This document shows, one piece after another, positions 25,944 through 35,842 of a stretch of DNA of 64,000 nucleotides. Where the stretch lies: positions 21,982 to 85,981 of the forward strand of contig NZ_JBJGDW010000008.1 of NCBI RefSeq assembly GCF_045062605.1. The letters run 5' to 3'. Both the position numbers and the translations under genes were made by a program. The DNA is from Deinococcus sp045062605. GTDB taxonomy: Bacteria > Deinococcota > Deinococci > Deinococcales > Deinococcaceae. Each line of letters starts with the position of its first letter. Within the stretch, counting starts at the first letter, position 1. The notes under the pieces are model-generated. The model was not told the origin of the DNA. It saw only the letters and a list, made by a program, of their open reading frames with translations, and did not search any database.

Positions 25944-25967
25944 TGTCAAGCCGCCCTTCCACTAAAC

Positions 25968-27305
<1,338 letters not shown>

Positions 27306-27311
27306 GGGGGC

Positions 27312-27317
27312 AAATTA
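27312..27317 (-). promoter_or_regulatory. ffh: leaderless -10 box TAATTT of ffh (minus)
   Basis: Six bases before ATG 27305. Confidence 0.5.
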
Positions 27318-27392
27318 CCACGCCGGGGCGGGCGCTTTCAGTGAGGCTGGGAGAGCCGTGGCTCTGGGTTGCGACTTCGGGATTCTGCCCAG

Positions 27393-27680
27393 ATGGGCAA
27401 ACTCGTGCGCGACCGCATTCTAGAGTTGTTCGGCGGTCAATCCAGGCCCCTGAACCCGGCTGACTTTCGCGCCGCCCCCCGCAACAAACTGGGGGAGGAG
27501 GAGGCCGAGTATCTGGAATCCGGCGAAGTGCTGGAGCTGGCGGATGTGCTGGAAGTCATGTACGCGCTGGCGGAGTTGGACGGCGTGGGCAGGACTGAGC
27601 TGGAGGACTTGCAGGCGCAGAAGGCGGCGGAACGTGGCAGTTTCGCGGCCCGGCTGTGGTGGGAGCCGCCTTCTACTTGA
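27393..27680 (+). CDS. MazG-like / phosphoribosyl-ATP pyrophosphohydrolase-like protein
   Basis: 95 residues from ATG 27393 (M-G-K-L-V-R-D-R-I). The all-alpha NTP pyrophosphatase pattern is visible: K-L-V-R-D-R-I at the start, N-K-L-G-E-E-E-A-E-Y (metal ligands E-E-x-x-E, about 37-43) and E-L-A-D-V-L-E-V-M-Y-A-L (E/D pair, about 55-66). It probably hydrolyses nucleoside triphosphates or phosphoribosyl-ATP-like substrates as a house-cleaning enzyme. Its last 8 bases overlap the convergent EamA gene. Confidence 0.8.
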   Translation: MGKLVRDRILELFGGQSRPLNPADFRAAPRNKLGEEEAEYLESGEVLELADVLEVMYALAELDGVGRTELEDLQAQKAAERGSFAARLWWEPPST

Positions 27681-28545
27681 GGCCCACCAGTAAGGTGCTG
27701 AGGATGGCCAGACCCACCCCCGCCCACTGCACGCCGCCCAGGCGCTCGCGATTCAGCAGCAGCGCCAGCAGCGTGGTCAACACGATGGACATGCTGCCCA
27801 GCACGGTCACGATGCTGTCTTCGCCGCGTCCCAGTCCCAGCGCAGTGACGAGAATCGCCCCGGTGGATAGCAACCCGGACCATCCAGCGTATTTCAGCGC
27901 TCCCGGCCCATCGGCGGGGCGGAGTCCAGTGCGGCGCTTCTGCCACACGCTCAGGGTGATGAAGGTGAAGACCAGCGTACACAGCCGCAGCATCCAGGTC
28001 GCCTGAACGCCGCCCACGCGGGGCGTGAGGCCGTAGCCGATCACAAAGAAGCATGCACCCAGCGTTACGGCGGCGAAGATGGCCCACCACGCGCCCTGAA
28101 TCTGCGCCGGGGTGGACTGGAATCCCTCTGCCTTCTGCGGCAGCGAGACCAGAATTACCGCCACCAGCACGCCCAGCAGGCCCAGGCCGGTCATTAGACT
28201 CAACCGCTCGCCGCTGAGCCACGCCAGCGCGGTGGTCACGGCCCCGTAGCTGCCCATAATCGGGGCCACCACCGCCAGTTGCCCCAATCCCAGCGACTGG
28301 TAAAAGGCCAGTCCGCCCGCCGTCATCAGCGTGGACGCGCCCAGTGCCCAGGCCCACGCTGGCGCGTCGGTGGGAAACAGACCTGTTCTCGTGACCACCA
28401 GAAAGACCAGCAGCGCCGCCACGCCGAAGCCCTGCGCCGCGAAAGACGCCCGCATGGCTCCCATCCGCCGCGAGGCCGGTTGCGCCAGATAGTCCGCGAA
28501 GCCCCACGCCAGCGCCGCCAGCAGGCCAAGAACCACGCCGCTCAT
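27673..28545 (-). CDS. EamA/DMT-superfamily transporter
   Basis: 290 residues, with ten predicted membrane helices arranged as two EamA repeats (each W-G-x-x-x-x-x... then L-G-x-L-x-x-x-L). The final segment G-V-Q-W-A-G-V-G-L-A-I-L-S-T-L-L-V-G is typical. It exports or exchanges an unknown metabolite at the cytoplasmic membrane. Divergent from the thiolase operon; a minus-strand TATCCT (28575-28580) could be its -10. Confidence 0.85.
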   Translation of the reverse strand: MSGVVLGLLAALAWGFADYLAQPASRRMGAMRASFAAQGFGVAALLVFLVVTRTGLFPTDAPAWAWALGASTLMTAGGLAFYQSLGLGQLAVVAPIMGSYGAVTTALAWLSGERLSLMTGLGLLGVLVAVILVSLPQKAEGFQSTPAQIQGAWWAIFAAVTLGACFFVIGYGLTPRVGGVQATWMLRLCTLVFTFITLSVWQKRRTGLRPADGPGALKYAGWSGLLSTGAILVTALGLGRGEDSIVTVLGSMSIVLTTLLALLLNRERLGGVQWAGVGLAILSTLLVGLK

Positions 28546-28600
28546 TGATCCATGAAGTCCAGGCCCATCGGCAGAGGATAGCGGGCATTGACATTTTCTA

Positions 28601-28616
28601 CCTAACGCCCGTTAGG
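28601..28616 (+). promoter_or_regulatory. Palindromic operator matching the Thermus PaaR consensus
   Basis: CCTAACGCCCGTTAGG has perfect 7-bp arms around CC. Its core CTAACGCCCGTTAG fits CNAACGNNCGTTNG, the consensus I recall for the TetR-family repressor PaaR of Thermus thermophilus (effector phenylacetyl-CoA). It lies 24 bases before the thiolase ATG, between TTGACA (28588-28593) and TATCCT (28627-28632), where a bound protein would block transcription. Confidence 0.6.
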
Positions 28617-28626
28617 CTGGCCGCGC

Positions 28627-28632
28627 TATCCT
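28627..28632 (+). promoter_or_regulatory. leaderless -10 box TATCCT of the thiolase operon
   Basis: It ends seven bases before ATG 28640 and ten bases downstream of the palindrome. Confidence 0.55.
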
Positions 28633-28639
28633 GCCTGTC

Positions 28640-29821
28640 ATGAGCAAAGCAGTGATCGTGGCGGCGTCTCGCACGCCGACGGGCAAGTTTTTGGGGGCGC
28701 TGGCAGACGTCAGCGCCGTGGAGCTGGGCAGCATCACGCTGGCCGAAACCCTGCGCCGTTCGGGCCTCCCGGCGGATGTGATTGAGGAAGTCATCATGGG
28801 TCAGGTGGTGCAGGCCGGAAGCGGGCAGAACCCGGCCCGGCACGCGGCCCTGAAGGCGGGTCTGAGAAACGAGGTCGGCGCACTGACGATCAATAAGGTC
28901 TGCGGCAGCGGCCTGAAAGCCGTGATTCTGGCCGCCCAGAGCGTCCGCGCGGGCGATCAGTCGGCGGTGCTGGCGGGCGGCATGGAAAGCATGAGCAACG
29001 CGCCGTACCTGCTACCGGGGGCCAGAAAGGGCTACCGCCTGGGCCACGCGCAGGTGCTGGACGCCAACATGCAGGACGGGTTGTGGTGCAGCATCAACGA
29101 CGAGGGCATGGGCCTGACCGGCGAGCGCGTGGCCGACAAGTACGGCATTGGGCGCGAGGAACAGGACGCCTACGCCACCCGCAGTCACCAGCGAGCGATT
29201 GCCGCGCAGCAGGCCGGACGCTTTGCGGATGAGATCGTCCCCGTGACCGTCAAGGGCCGCAAGGGCGACACCGTAGTGGACACCGACGAGGGGCCACGCA
29301 GCGACACCAGCCCCGAGACGCTGGCCCGCCTGAAACCTGCTTTCAAGACAGACGGCTCCGTGACGGCTGGAAATGCCCCCGGCCTGAATGACGCCGCCGC
29401 CAGCCTCCTGATCATGTCCGAGGAAGCCGCCGCCGTCCACGGCCTGACCCCCCTGGCCGAGATCGTGGATTACGCGACGGGTGGTCTGGCCCCCGAATGG
29501 GTCATGATGACCCCCGTTCCCGCCACCAACAAGCTGCTGCAAAAGCTGGGCTGGGCTGCTGCAGACGTGGACCTGTGGGAACTCAACGAGGCATTCAGCG
29601 TCCAGAGCATCGCTGTCATGAACGAGCTGGGCCTGGACCCGGAAAAAGTCAATGTCAATGGCGGCGCGGTGGCGCTGGGCCACCCGATTGGCGCGTCGGG
29701 CGCGCGGATTCTGGTCACGCTGCTGCACGCCATGAAGCAGCAGGACAAGGAAACGGGCATTGCCACCCTGTGCATGGGCGGGGGCAATGGGCTGGCGCTG
29801 GCCGTCAAGCGGGTAGGCTAG
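28640..29821 (+). CDS. Acetyl-CoA C-acetyltransferase (thiolase)
   Basis: 393 residues. The catalytic triad of the thiolase family is complete: nucleophile C88 (N-K-V-C-G-S-G), H348 (A-L-G-H-P-I-G-A-S-G) and C378 (L-C-M-G-G-G-N-G). It condenses or cleaves acetoacetyl-CoA, or 3-ketoacyl-CoAs more generally. First gene of an operon that also encodes a 3-hydroxyacyl-CoA dehydrogenase at 30589, so beta-oxidation, butyryl-CoA or phenylacetate degradation is indicated. The PaaR-like operator favours the phenylacetate route, whose last steps need exactly these two activities (inference). Confidence 0.93.
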   Translation: MSKAVIVAASRTPTGKFLGALADVSAVELGSITLAETLRRSGLPADVIEEVIMGQVVQAGSGQNPARHAALKAGLRNEVGALTINKVCGSGLKAVILAAQSVRAGDQSAVLAGGMESMSNAPYLLPGARKGYRLGHAQVLDANMQDGLWCSINDEGMGLTGERVADKYGIGREEQDAYATRSHQRAIAAQQAGRFADEIVPVTVKGRKGDTVVDTDEGPRSDTSPETLARLKPAFKTDGSVTAGNAPGLNDAAASLLIMSEEAAAVHGLTPLAEIVDYATGGLAPEWVMMTPVPATNKLLQKLGWAAADVDLWELNEAFSVQSIAVMNELGLDPEKVNVNGGAVALGHPIGASGARILVTLLHAMKQQDKETGIATLCMGGGNGLALAVKRVG

Positions 29822-29824
29822 GGC

Positions 29825-30139
29825 ATGTCGCAACCCACCCTCTGGATCATTGAAAGCCGCTATACCAAATCCGGCGACGAGTTGGCCGCCGTCACGCCCC
29901 GCCACCGCGAATGGCTGGATCAGCATTACCGTTCGGGCGTGTTCCTGACCTCCGGGCGCAAGCTGGACAATACCGGCGGCGTGCTGGTGGCGCAGGCCGA
30001 GAGCGAGGAACAACTCCGCGACATCTTCAGGGACGATCCCTTTGTGCTGGAAGGCTGCTCGGAGTACGCCTTCACGCCGTTCACGCCCGTCAAGCGCGGG
30101 CGGGCGCTGGAGCTTGTGGGCGTGGCTTTGGTGGAGTGA
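29825..30139 (+). CDS. YciI family protein
   Basis: 104 residues of the ferredoxin-like YciI/YCII fold (dimeric alpha-beta barrel). The pattern includes R-H-R-E-W-L-D-Q-H-Y-R-S-G-V-F-L-T-S-G and D-D-P-F-V-L-E-G, with the conserved His/Asp typical of the family. Starts four bases after the thiolase stop. Enzymatic role in this operon unknown; YciI proteins act as dehydrochlorinases or lactone isomerases in some aromatic pathways. Confidence 0.87.
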   Translation: MSQPTLWIIESRYTKSGDELAAVTPRHREWLDQHYRSGVFLTSGRKLDNTGGVLVAQAESEEQLRDIFRDDPFVLEGCSEYAFTPFTPVKRGRALELVGVALVE

Positions 30140-30140
30140 G

Positions 30141-30578
30141 ATGTACGAGGCCCAATTTTTGGTGCCAGAGGACTACGAAAATACAAGCTCAGAACAATTC
30201 CTGGGAGTGTATCGTGGTCAGTTTGAGGAAGATGCTGATTTACAGATTGGATTGCGTCGCTTCGGCTCTCTGGCTTACCTGATGCAACAGCTTGGTCTTG
30301 TTGCAGAACTTCCGAAATCGGAAAGTCACTTCCAAGATATTCAATTGGGTTTGATAGACGACGATAACGGGGAAAAGATTAGCGATGTTGTGAAAATTTT
30401 CGACAATAATGCATGGCCCAAAACAGTTGTTGACATTCTGAACGCCCCTGCAACTTCAATTGAGATGAATTTAGATTTCGTGTCTCAAACATGGTGTCGG
30501 ATTGATGTGCAGGATGAAGTCTACGTAGCTACTGGAGAGCGGCGCTGGCTGCTCATCCACTGGTTCAGCACCGCATAA
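30141..30578 (+). CDS. Unrecognised AT-richer protein inside the thiolase operon
   Basis: 145 residues (M-Y-E-A-Q-F-L-V-P-E-D-Y...F-S-T-A), no signal peptide or membrane helix. Codon use is visibly AT-richer (AAA, GAA, TTT and TTG are common) than in the genes on both sides, suggesting recent acquisition. ATG 30141 starts one base after the YciI stop, and the next gene begins ten bases after its end, so it is embedded in the operon. Size, acidity and odd composition resemble immunity proteins of polymorphic toxins, but I cannot assign a family. Confidence 0.65.
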   Translation: MYEAQFLVPEDYENTSSEQFLGVYRGQFEEDADLQIGLRRFGSLAYLMQQLGLVAELPKSESHFQDIQLGLIDDDNGEKISDVVKIFDNNAWPKTVVDILNAPATSIEMNLDFVSQTWCRIDVQDEVYVATGERRWLLIHWFSTA

Positions 30579-30588
30579 GGAGCGACAC

Positions 30589-31425
30589 ATGAAATTCGGA
30601 GTTATCGGAGCAGGGCAGATGGGCGGCGGCATCGCGCAGGTGGCCGCGCAGAGTGGATTCGACGTGATCGTGCAGGATGTTGAGCAGGAATATCTTGACC
30701 GGGGCCGGGGCGTCATCGAAAAGAGCCTCACCAAGTTGCACGAGAAGGGCAAGCTCAGCGACGCGCCCGCCGACGTGCTGGGACGCATCAAATTCACCAC
30801 GCATATGCAGGACTTTGCCGACTGTGATCTGGTGGTGGAAGCCATCGTGGAAAATCAGGCGGTCAAGAACGCCCTGTTCGAGCAACTGGGGCAGATCGTT
30901 AAACCCTCGGGCATCCTCGCCAGCAACACCAGTTCTATTCCCATCACGGCGCTGGCCTCAGCGTCGGGCCGCCCGGACCGTTTTATCGGCATGCACTTTA
31001 TGAACCCGGTGCCGCTGATGGCCCTGGTGGAGGTGATTCGCGGCTACGCCACCAGCGACGAGACGGCGCAATTTGTCACGGAGACCACCGAAAAGATGGG
31101 CAAGACGCCCCTGACCTGCAACGACTTCCCCGGCTTCGTGTCCAACCGCATCCTGATGCCCATGCTCAACGAGGCCATCCAGTGCGTCATGGAAGGCGTG
31201 GCCGAACCTGAAGCCATCGACGGCATCATGAAACTGGGCATGAATCATCCGATGGGACCGCTGACGCTGGCGGATTTCATCGGCCTGGACACCTGCCTGA
31301 GCATCATGGAAGTGCTGCATACGGGCCTGGGAGACGACAAATACCGCCCCTCGCCGCTACTGCGGAAGATGGTGCAGGCTGGGCTGCTGGGCCGCAAGAG
31401 CGGGGAAGGTTTTTATAAGTATTGA
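30589..31425 (+). CDS. 3-hydroxybutyryl-CoA dehydrogenase
   Basis: 278 residues. The N-terminal Rossmann domain has G-A-G-Q-M-G-G-G-I (7-15). The catalytic His is in I-G-M-H-F-M-N-P-V-P (about 137), followed by N-D-F-P-G-F-V-S-N-R, the 3HCDH signature. The C-terminal domain ends in G-L-L-G-R-K-S-G-E-G-F-Y-K-Y. It oxidises 3-hydroxyacyl-CoA to 3-ketoacyl-CoA with NAD(P), delivering substrate to the thiolase at 28640. AAGGAG precedes the ATG. PaaH/Hbd/MmgB-type; the pathway is not certain. Confidence 0.93.
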   Translation: MKFGVIGAGQMGGGIAQVAAQSGFDVIVQDVEQEYLDRGRGVIEKSLTKLHEKGKLSDAPADVLGRIKFTTHMQDFADCDLVVEAIVENQAVKNALFEQLGQIVKPSGILASNTSSIPITALASASGRPDRFIGMHFMNPVPLMALVEVIRGYATSDETAQFVTETTEKMGKTPLTCNDFPGFVSNRILMPMLNEAIQCVMEGVAEPEAIDGIMKLGMNHPMGPLTLADFIGLDTCLSIMEVLHTGLGDDKYRPSPLLRKMVQAGLLGRKSGEGFYKY

Positions 31426-31509
31426 GATAAAGCATGGTGGGTGGTTCTGCCTTGCCCGTATCTAAAGGTCTCATCATTTCAGGTGATGGAATGGTCAGGG
31501 TGTCCGGCC

Positions 31510-31515
31510 TATGCT
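31510..31515 (+). promoter_or_regulatory. leaderless -10 box TATGCT
   Basis: Five bases before ATG 31521. Confidence 0.5.
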
Positions 31516-31520
31516 GTGGT

Positions 31521-31772
31521 ATGAACGTCACCCGCCATTTCAGCGATACGCGGACGGACCAGGGCCGCGTCCGCTTTCTGCTGACCGCTGGCCGTGCTTG
31601 CCTGATGGCGGAGGGGCCGGGCTGGACGCACCGCAGCGCCCACACCACGCTGACCGACGCCGCGACTTTCCTGGCGGTTCTGCCCCGTCTGGGCGGCGAA
31701 CTCTACCGTCAGGCGCTGGATGATCTGGAACAGCAACTGGCCTTCGAGCGCAGTTATCCCGGCGCGGCGTAG
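31521..31772 (+). CDS. Small hypothetical protein
   Basis: 83 residues (M-N-V-T-R-H-F-S-D-T-R...), with alternating beta-like stretches then a helical C terminus (F-L-A-V-L-P-R-L-G-G-E-L-Y-R-Q-A-L-D-D-L-E-Q-Q-L). The TATGCT box five bases upstream and a terminator 28 bases downstream (31800-31828) support a separate small gene. No family recognised. Confidence 0.62.
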   Translation: MNVTRHFSDTRTDQGRVRFLLTAGRACLMAEGPGWTHRSAHTTLTDAATFLAVLPRLGGELYRQALDDLEQQLAFERSYPGAA

Positions 31773-31799
31773 ACCGAGGACACTCAACCTCCACTTCTT

Positions 31800-31828
31800 C
31801 ATCCGTCATCCATCCGACGGATGTTTTT
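31800..31828 (+). terminator. Terminator after the small hypothetical gene
   Basis: CATCCGTC (31800-31807) / GACGGATG (31816-31823) followed by T5. Confidence 0.82.
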
Positions 31829-31840
31829 GTGGTGGCCCCG

Positions 31841-31846
31841 TATGAT
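31841..31846 (+). promoter_or_regulatory. leaderless -10 box TATGAT
   Basis: Five bases before ATG 31852. Confidence 0.55.
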
Positions 31847-31851
31847 CGGGC

Positions 31852-32604
31852 ATGACTGGAATAGCCCGGCAGGTGACGCTCGTGTTGGCGACTGTGCTGA
31901 CCCTGGTAATGAACTACCTCAGCAACGCGCTGCCGCTGTTTGGCAACTCTAACGGACAGATCAGCGATTCGCTGCCCAACGCCTTCACGCCCGCCGGGCT
32001 GACCTTTGCGGTGTGGGGGCCGATTTTCCTGGGGCTGGCCGTGTTCGCGGTGTATCAGGCTTTGCCCGCCCAGCGTGGTCCCCGTTATGACCGCCTGTTC
32101 TGGCCCTATCTGCTGGGCAACCTGCTGAACGTGGCGTGGCTGTTTGCCTTCCAGAGCCTGAACTTCGGCATCAGCGTGGTGATCATGTTGCTGCTGCTGG
32201 GAACCCTGATTTCGCTATACCTGATGGTGCGCGGCCTGCAACCCCTGAGCGGCGAGTTCTGGGCCTTGCAGGTTCCGGCCAGCCTGTACCTCGCCTGGAT
32301 CAGCGTGGCGACGATGGCGAATGTCACGGCGTTTCTGGTCAGTGCGGGCGTGACGGCTGGCGTGCTGGGCATCGGCGCGCAACTGTGGTCCGCGCTGCTG
32401 GTGGTGATCGCGGGGCTGGTGGGCACCTTCTTCCTGCTGCGTTACCGCGATTATGCGTTTGCTGCCGTGTTGCTGTGGGCCTTCCTGGGCGTGTATCTGG
32501 CCCGCCCGGACACGCTGCTGGTGGCCGTGGGCGTGATCGTTGGGGCCGTGCTGGTGGTCATGGCTGGCCTGCGCGCCCTGCGTCACGGGAGAATGGCGCT
32601 GTAG
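31852..32604 (+). CDS. TspO/MBR-like (tryptophan-rich sensory) membrane protein
   Basis: 250 residues, about seven membrane helices. The TspO-type F-A-V-W-G-P-I-F-L-G-L-A-V-F-A-V-Y-Q segment (about 51-68) and F-W-P-Y-L-L-G-N-L-L-N-V-A-W (about 84-97) match the long bacterial branch of this family. TspO proteins bind porphyrins and act in stress signalling, but the long branch is not characterised. Single gene with its own leaderless promoter. Confidence 0.75.
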   Translation: MTGIARQVTLVLATVLTLVMNYLSNALPLFGNSNGQISDSLPNAFTPAGLTFAVWGPIFLGLAVFAVYQALPAQRGPRYDRLFWPYLLGNLLNVAWLFAFQSLNFGISVVIMLLLLGTLISLYLMVRGLQPLSGEFWALQVPASLYLAWISVATMANVTAFLVSAGVTAGVLGIGAQLWSALLVVIAGLVGTFFLLRYRDYAFAAVLLWAFLGVYLARPDTLLVAVGVIVGAVLVVMAGLRALRHGRMAL

Positions 32605-32637
32605 TGCATCCCCGGGTGTCTAGCGTCCGCGCATTGC

Positions 32638-32643
32638 TACACT
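32638..32643 (+). promoter_or_regulatory. leaderless -10 box TACACT
   Basis: Seven bases before ATG 32651. Confidence 0.55.
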
Positions 32644-32650
32644 GACCACA

Positions 32651-33400
32651 ATGCAAGCGTCTGACACGCCCCTGGCCCTGATCGGCTACCCAGCCCCCGC
32701 CGCCCGTGCCCTGCGGGAGCTTGGACTGGTGGCCCTTTCTACCCCCACGGATCATCTGAGAGAAGTCATGGAGGCCTGCATGACGCTGGGCTTTAGCGGG
32801 GCGTTGGTCCACCGCAGCCAGGAGGTCCGGGCCGTCGAAGCGACTCAGGCCGACGCCAGCGCCCGCCGGGTGGGCCGGGTAGACGCGGTGGCCTTCACGG
32901 CGGGTGCACACGGTACCTTTGCGCTGGCCGACGCCCTGGGCGACACGCTGGAGGCCAGCGGGTACGCCTCGCGCGGGGCCAGTGCCCTGCTGCTGGGGAA
33001 CGATGTGCATGATCTGGCGCTTGCGCTGCCCCTGACCCGCATGGGCTTCTCGGCAGTGGGTGTGGCGGCGGCCACTACCCCGGATGCCGAACGCGCGGCC
33101 CGTGACTTCCCGGCGGGCGTGCGCGCTTTTCCCATGAGCCGTCAGGATTCTGCCCTCGTGGGACTGGCCGAACGCGCGGACCTGCTGGTGCTGACGGGCG
33201 GACACTTCCTGGCAGGTCTGGCCCAGCCCTACCACACCATCATTGACCTGACCGGCCAGCTCCAGACCGCTCCTGGCGGGGCCACGCTGCTGGATATGAG
33301 CGGGCTGCACGCCCGCCGTCTGGCCCGTCAACTGGCCCACGCTACTGGACAGCGCTTTCATGCTGAGGAGTTGAGTGGAGCCGTGGCCGCGCTGGCATAA
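32651..33400 (+). CDS. Shikimate-dehydrogenase-like protein
   Basis: 249 residues with the two-domain layout of shikimate dehydrogenase: an N-terminal substrate domain (L-I-G-Y-P...G-F-S-G-A-L-V-H) and a nucleotide domain near 110 (G-A-S-A-L-L-L-G-N-D-V-H). The usual G-A-G-G-A/S-x-R phosphate loop and the catalytic Lys of the N-x-T-x-P-x-K motif are not preserved (here L-V-H-R-S-Q). It is therefore a divergent paralogue that may not make shikimate. Ends at a terminator shared with the convergent permease gene. Confidence 0.7.
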   Translation: MQASDTPLALIGYPAPAARALRELGLVALSTPTDHLREVMEACMTLGFSGALVHRSQEVRAVEATQADASARRVGRVDAVAFTAGAHGTFALADALGDTLEASGYASRGASALLLGNDVHDLALALPLTRMGFSAVGVAAATTPDAERAARDFPAGVRAFPMSRQDSALVGLAERADLLVLTGGHFLAGLAQPYHTIIDLTGQLQTAPGGATLLDMSGLHARRLARQLAHATGQRFHAEELSGAVAALA

Positions 33401-33402
33401 CT

Positions 33403-33429
33403 AAAAAACCCTCTCCGCAGGGAAGAGGG
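33403..33429 (-). terminator. Intrinsic terminator, CCCTCT family
   Basis: CCCTCT (33409-33414) / AGAGGG (33424-33429) with A6 on the plus strand (T6 on the minus), ending the peptide-transporter operon. Confidence 0.78.
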
Positions 33430-33460
33430 GCGCTGTGAGAGCAGCGGGGAGAAAGGTTGC

Positions 33461-34465
33461 TTACTGCGTGCTGCGTGGATCCAGCACATCCCGCAGGCCG
33501 TCGCCCAGCAGGTTGAATCCCAACACCGTCAGGAAGATGGCGAGGCCGGGGAAGATCATCGTCCACGGGTAATCCACATAATACGAGCGCGAATCGCTGA
33601 TCATGGTGCCCCATTCCGGGAGCGGGGGCTGCGCGCCGATGCCCAGGAAGCCCAGCGCGGCTACCTCGATGGTGGCGGTGGCGATGCTCAGCGCGCCCTG
33701 CACGATCAGCGGCGATAGGCTGTTGGGCAGCACATGCCGGAAGATCATGCGCCACTGCGACGCGCCCAGTGCGCCTGCGGCCTGCACGAACTCGCGCTCG
33801 CGCACGCTGAGGACCACGCTGCGGGCCAGACGCAGATAAACAGGCACCTGCACCAGCGACACCGCCAGCATGGCCGTGACCAGTTGCGGACTGTTCAGCG
33901 CGAAGAGTCGGTCCATCGCCGCAATTAAGATTGGCGGATTGTCCACGCTGAAGATGCTGGCAAACCCGATGGCCAGCAGAATACTGGGGAAGGCCAGCAT
34001 CACGTCGCTCAGGTAGCCCAGCACGTTGTCTAGCCAGCCGCCGAAATATCCGGCCAGCACGCCCAGCAGGGAACCGATGACCAGCGCCAGGATCGTCGCC
34101 GCAACGCCCACCTTCAGCGAGATGCGGGTGCCGTGCAGCACGCGCGTGAACACGTCGCGGCCCAGGTTGTCGGTGCCGAACGGCGCGGCCCACAGATTTG
34201 TCTTGCCCGTCACCGCGTCGGTGTAGATCTCCTTGGCGTCCGGGTTCCACAGCGCCGTGATGCTGGGCGGCTTGAGATTCAGGCGGTAATTGCGGTCCGT
34301 GGTGGGGTCATAGGGCCGCAGAACCTGCGCGAAGACCGCCAGCAGTACGAACAGAATGACGATAATGCCGCCGACTTTGCCGGGGGTACTCTTGCGGAAG
34401 CGCCGCCAGAAGATGCTCTCCTGCTTCTTGGCGGGCGCGGTGGCAGAGGGTGTGGTGGTGGTCAT
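33461..34465 (-). CDS. Peptide ABC transporter permease (DppC-like)
   Basis: 334 residues. The N-terminal OppC N-region has a membrane helix (about 30-52), followed by a BPD_transp_1 domain with five helices. The EAA loop (V-Q-A-A-G-A-L-G-A-S-Q-W-R-M-I-F-R-H-V-L-P-N) contacts the ATPase. ATG 34465 is chosen for GAGGAGGG seven bases upstream; the frame is open to 34516. Third gene of the binding-protein/DppB/DppC operon. ATPase genes (DppD/F) are missing from the locus. Confidence 0.92.
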   Translation of the reverse strand: MTTTTPSATAPAKKQESIFWRRFRKSTPGKVGGIIVILFVLLAVFAQVLRPYDPTTDRNYRLNLKPPSITALWNPDAKEIYTDAVTGKTNLWAAPFGTDNLGRDVFTRVLHGTRISLKVGVAATILALVIGSLLGVLAGYFGGWLDNVLGYLSDVMLAFPSILLAIGFASIFSVDNPPILIAAMDRLFALNSPQLVTAMLAVSLVQVPVYLRLARSVVLSVREREFVQAAGALGASQWRMIFRHVLPNSLSPLIVQGALSIATATIEVAALGFLGIGAQPPLPEWGTMISDSRSYYVDYPWTMIFPGLAIFLTVLGFNLLGDGLRDVLDPRSTQ

Positions 34466-34501
34466 AGAAGTTCCCTCCTCATCCCGAATGGCTTCGACTC
34501 C

Positions 34502-34531
34502 AAGCTCTGCGAACAACCCATCGCAGAGCTT
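34502..34531. other. 11-bp hairpin between the two permease genes
   Basis: AAGCTCTGCGA (34502-34512) / TCGCAGAGCTT (34521-34531) with an 8-base loop, no T-tract. Possibly an mRNA-stability or processing element. Confidence 0.55.
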
Positions 34532-34604
34532 TCCGTCTGCGCCATCCAGTTACTGTTGCTTCTCGCTCCGCTCGGATTCGTCTTCGACTCATCGCAATTC
34601 GCCA

Positions 34605-35633
<1,029 letters not shown>

Positions 35634-35747
35634 AGCAGACCTCCTTGGCTTCGCGCCTGTGGGCGAAACCGGAACAAAGACGGGTAGGGTTGGAAAACGG
35701 GATCAGGCCGAAGTGTATGGCGTGCGGGCAGTCTACGGCGTCCTGTA

Positions 35748-35780
35748 GCTTTTAGACCCTTGGACCTTTAGACGCCTGGG
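35748..35780. repeat. Short octad repeat tract
   Basis: Units CTTTTAGA, CCCTTGGA, CCTTTAGA and CGCCTGGG follow each other in the spacer between the binding-protein and DppB genes. It is a degenerate 8-base repeat of unknown role. Confidence 0.35.
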
Positions 35781-35789
35781 CATAGGAGA

Positions 35790-35820
35790 GGGGCAGACCT
35801 CCCAGACGGAAATCTGCCCC
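35790..35820 (-). terminator. Hairpin after the peptide-binding protein gene
   Basis: GGGGCAGA (35790-35797) / TCTGCCCC (35813-35820). There is no T-tract. In binding-protein operons such hairpins usually stabilise the upstream mRNA and reduce permease expression. Confidence 0.6.
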
Positions 35821-35842
35821 CCACTCCGGTACGGCTCAGGTT

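Noticed and set aside
35748..35780. Insertion-sequence end
   Set aside because: The octad tract has no inverted partner or transposase nearby; recorded only as a short repeat.
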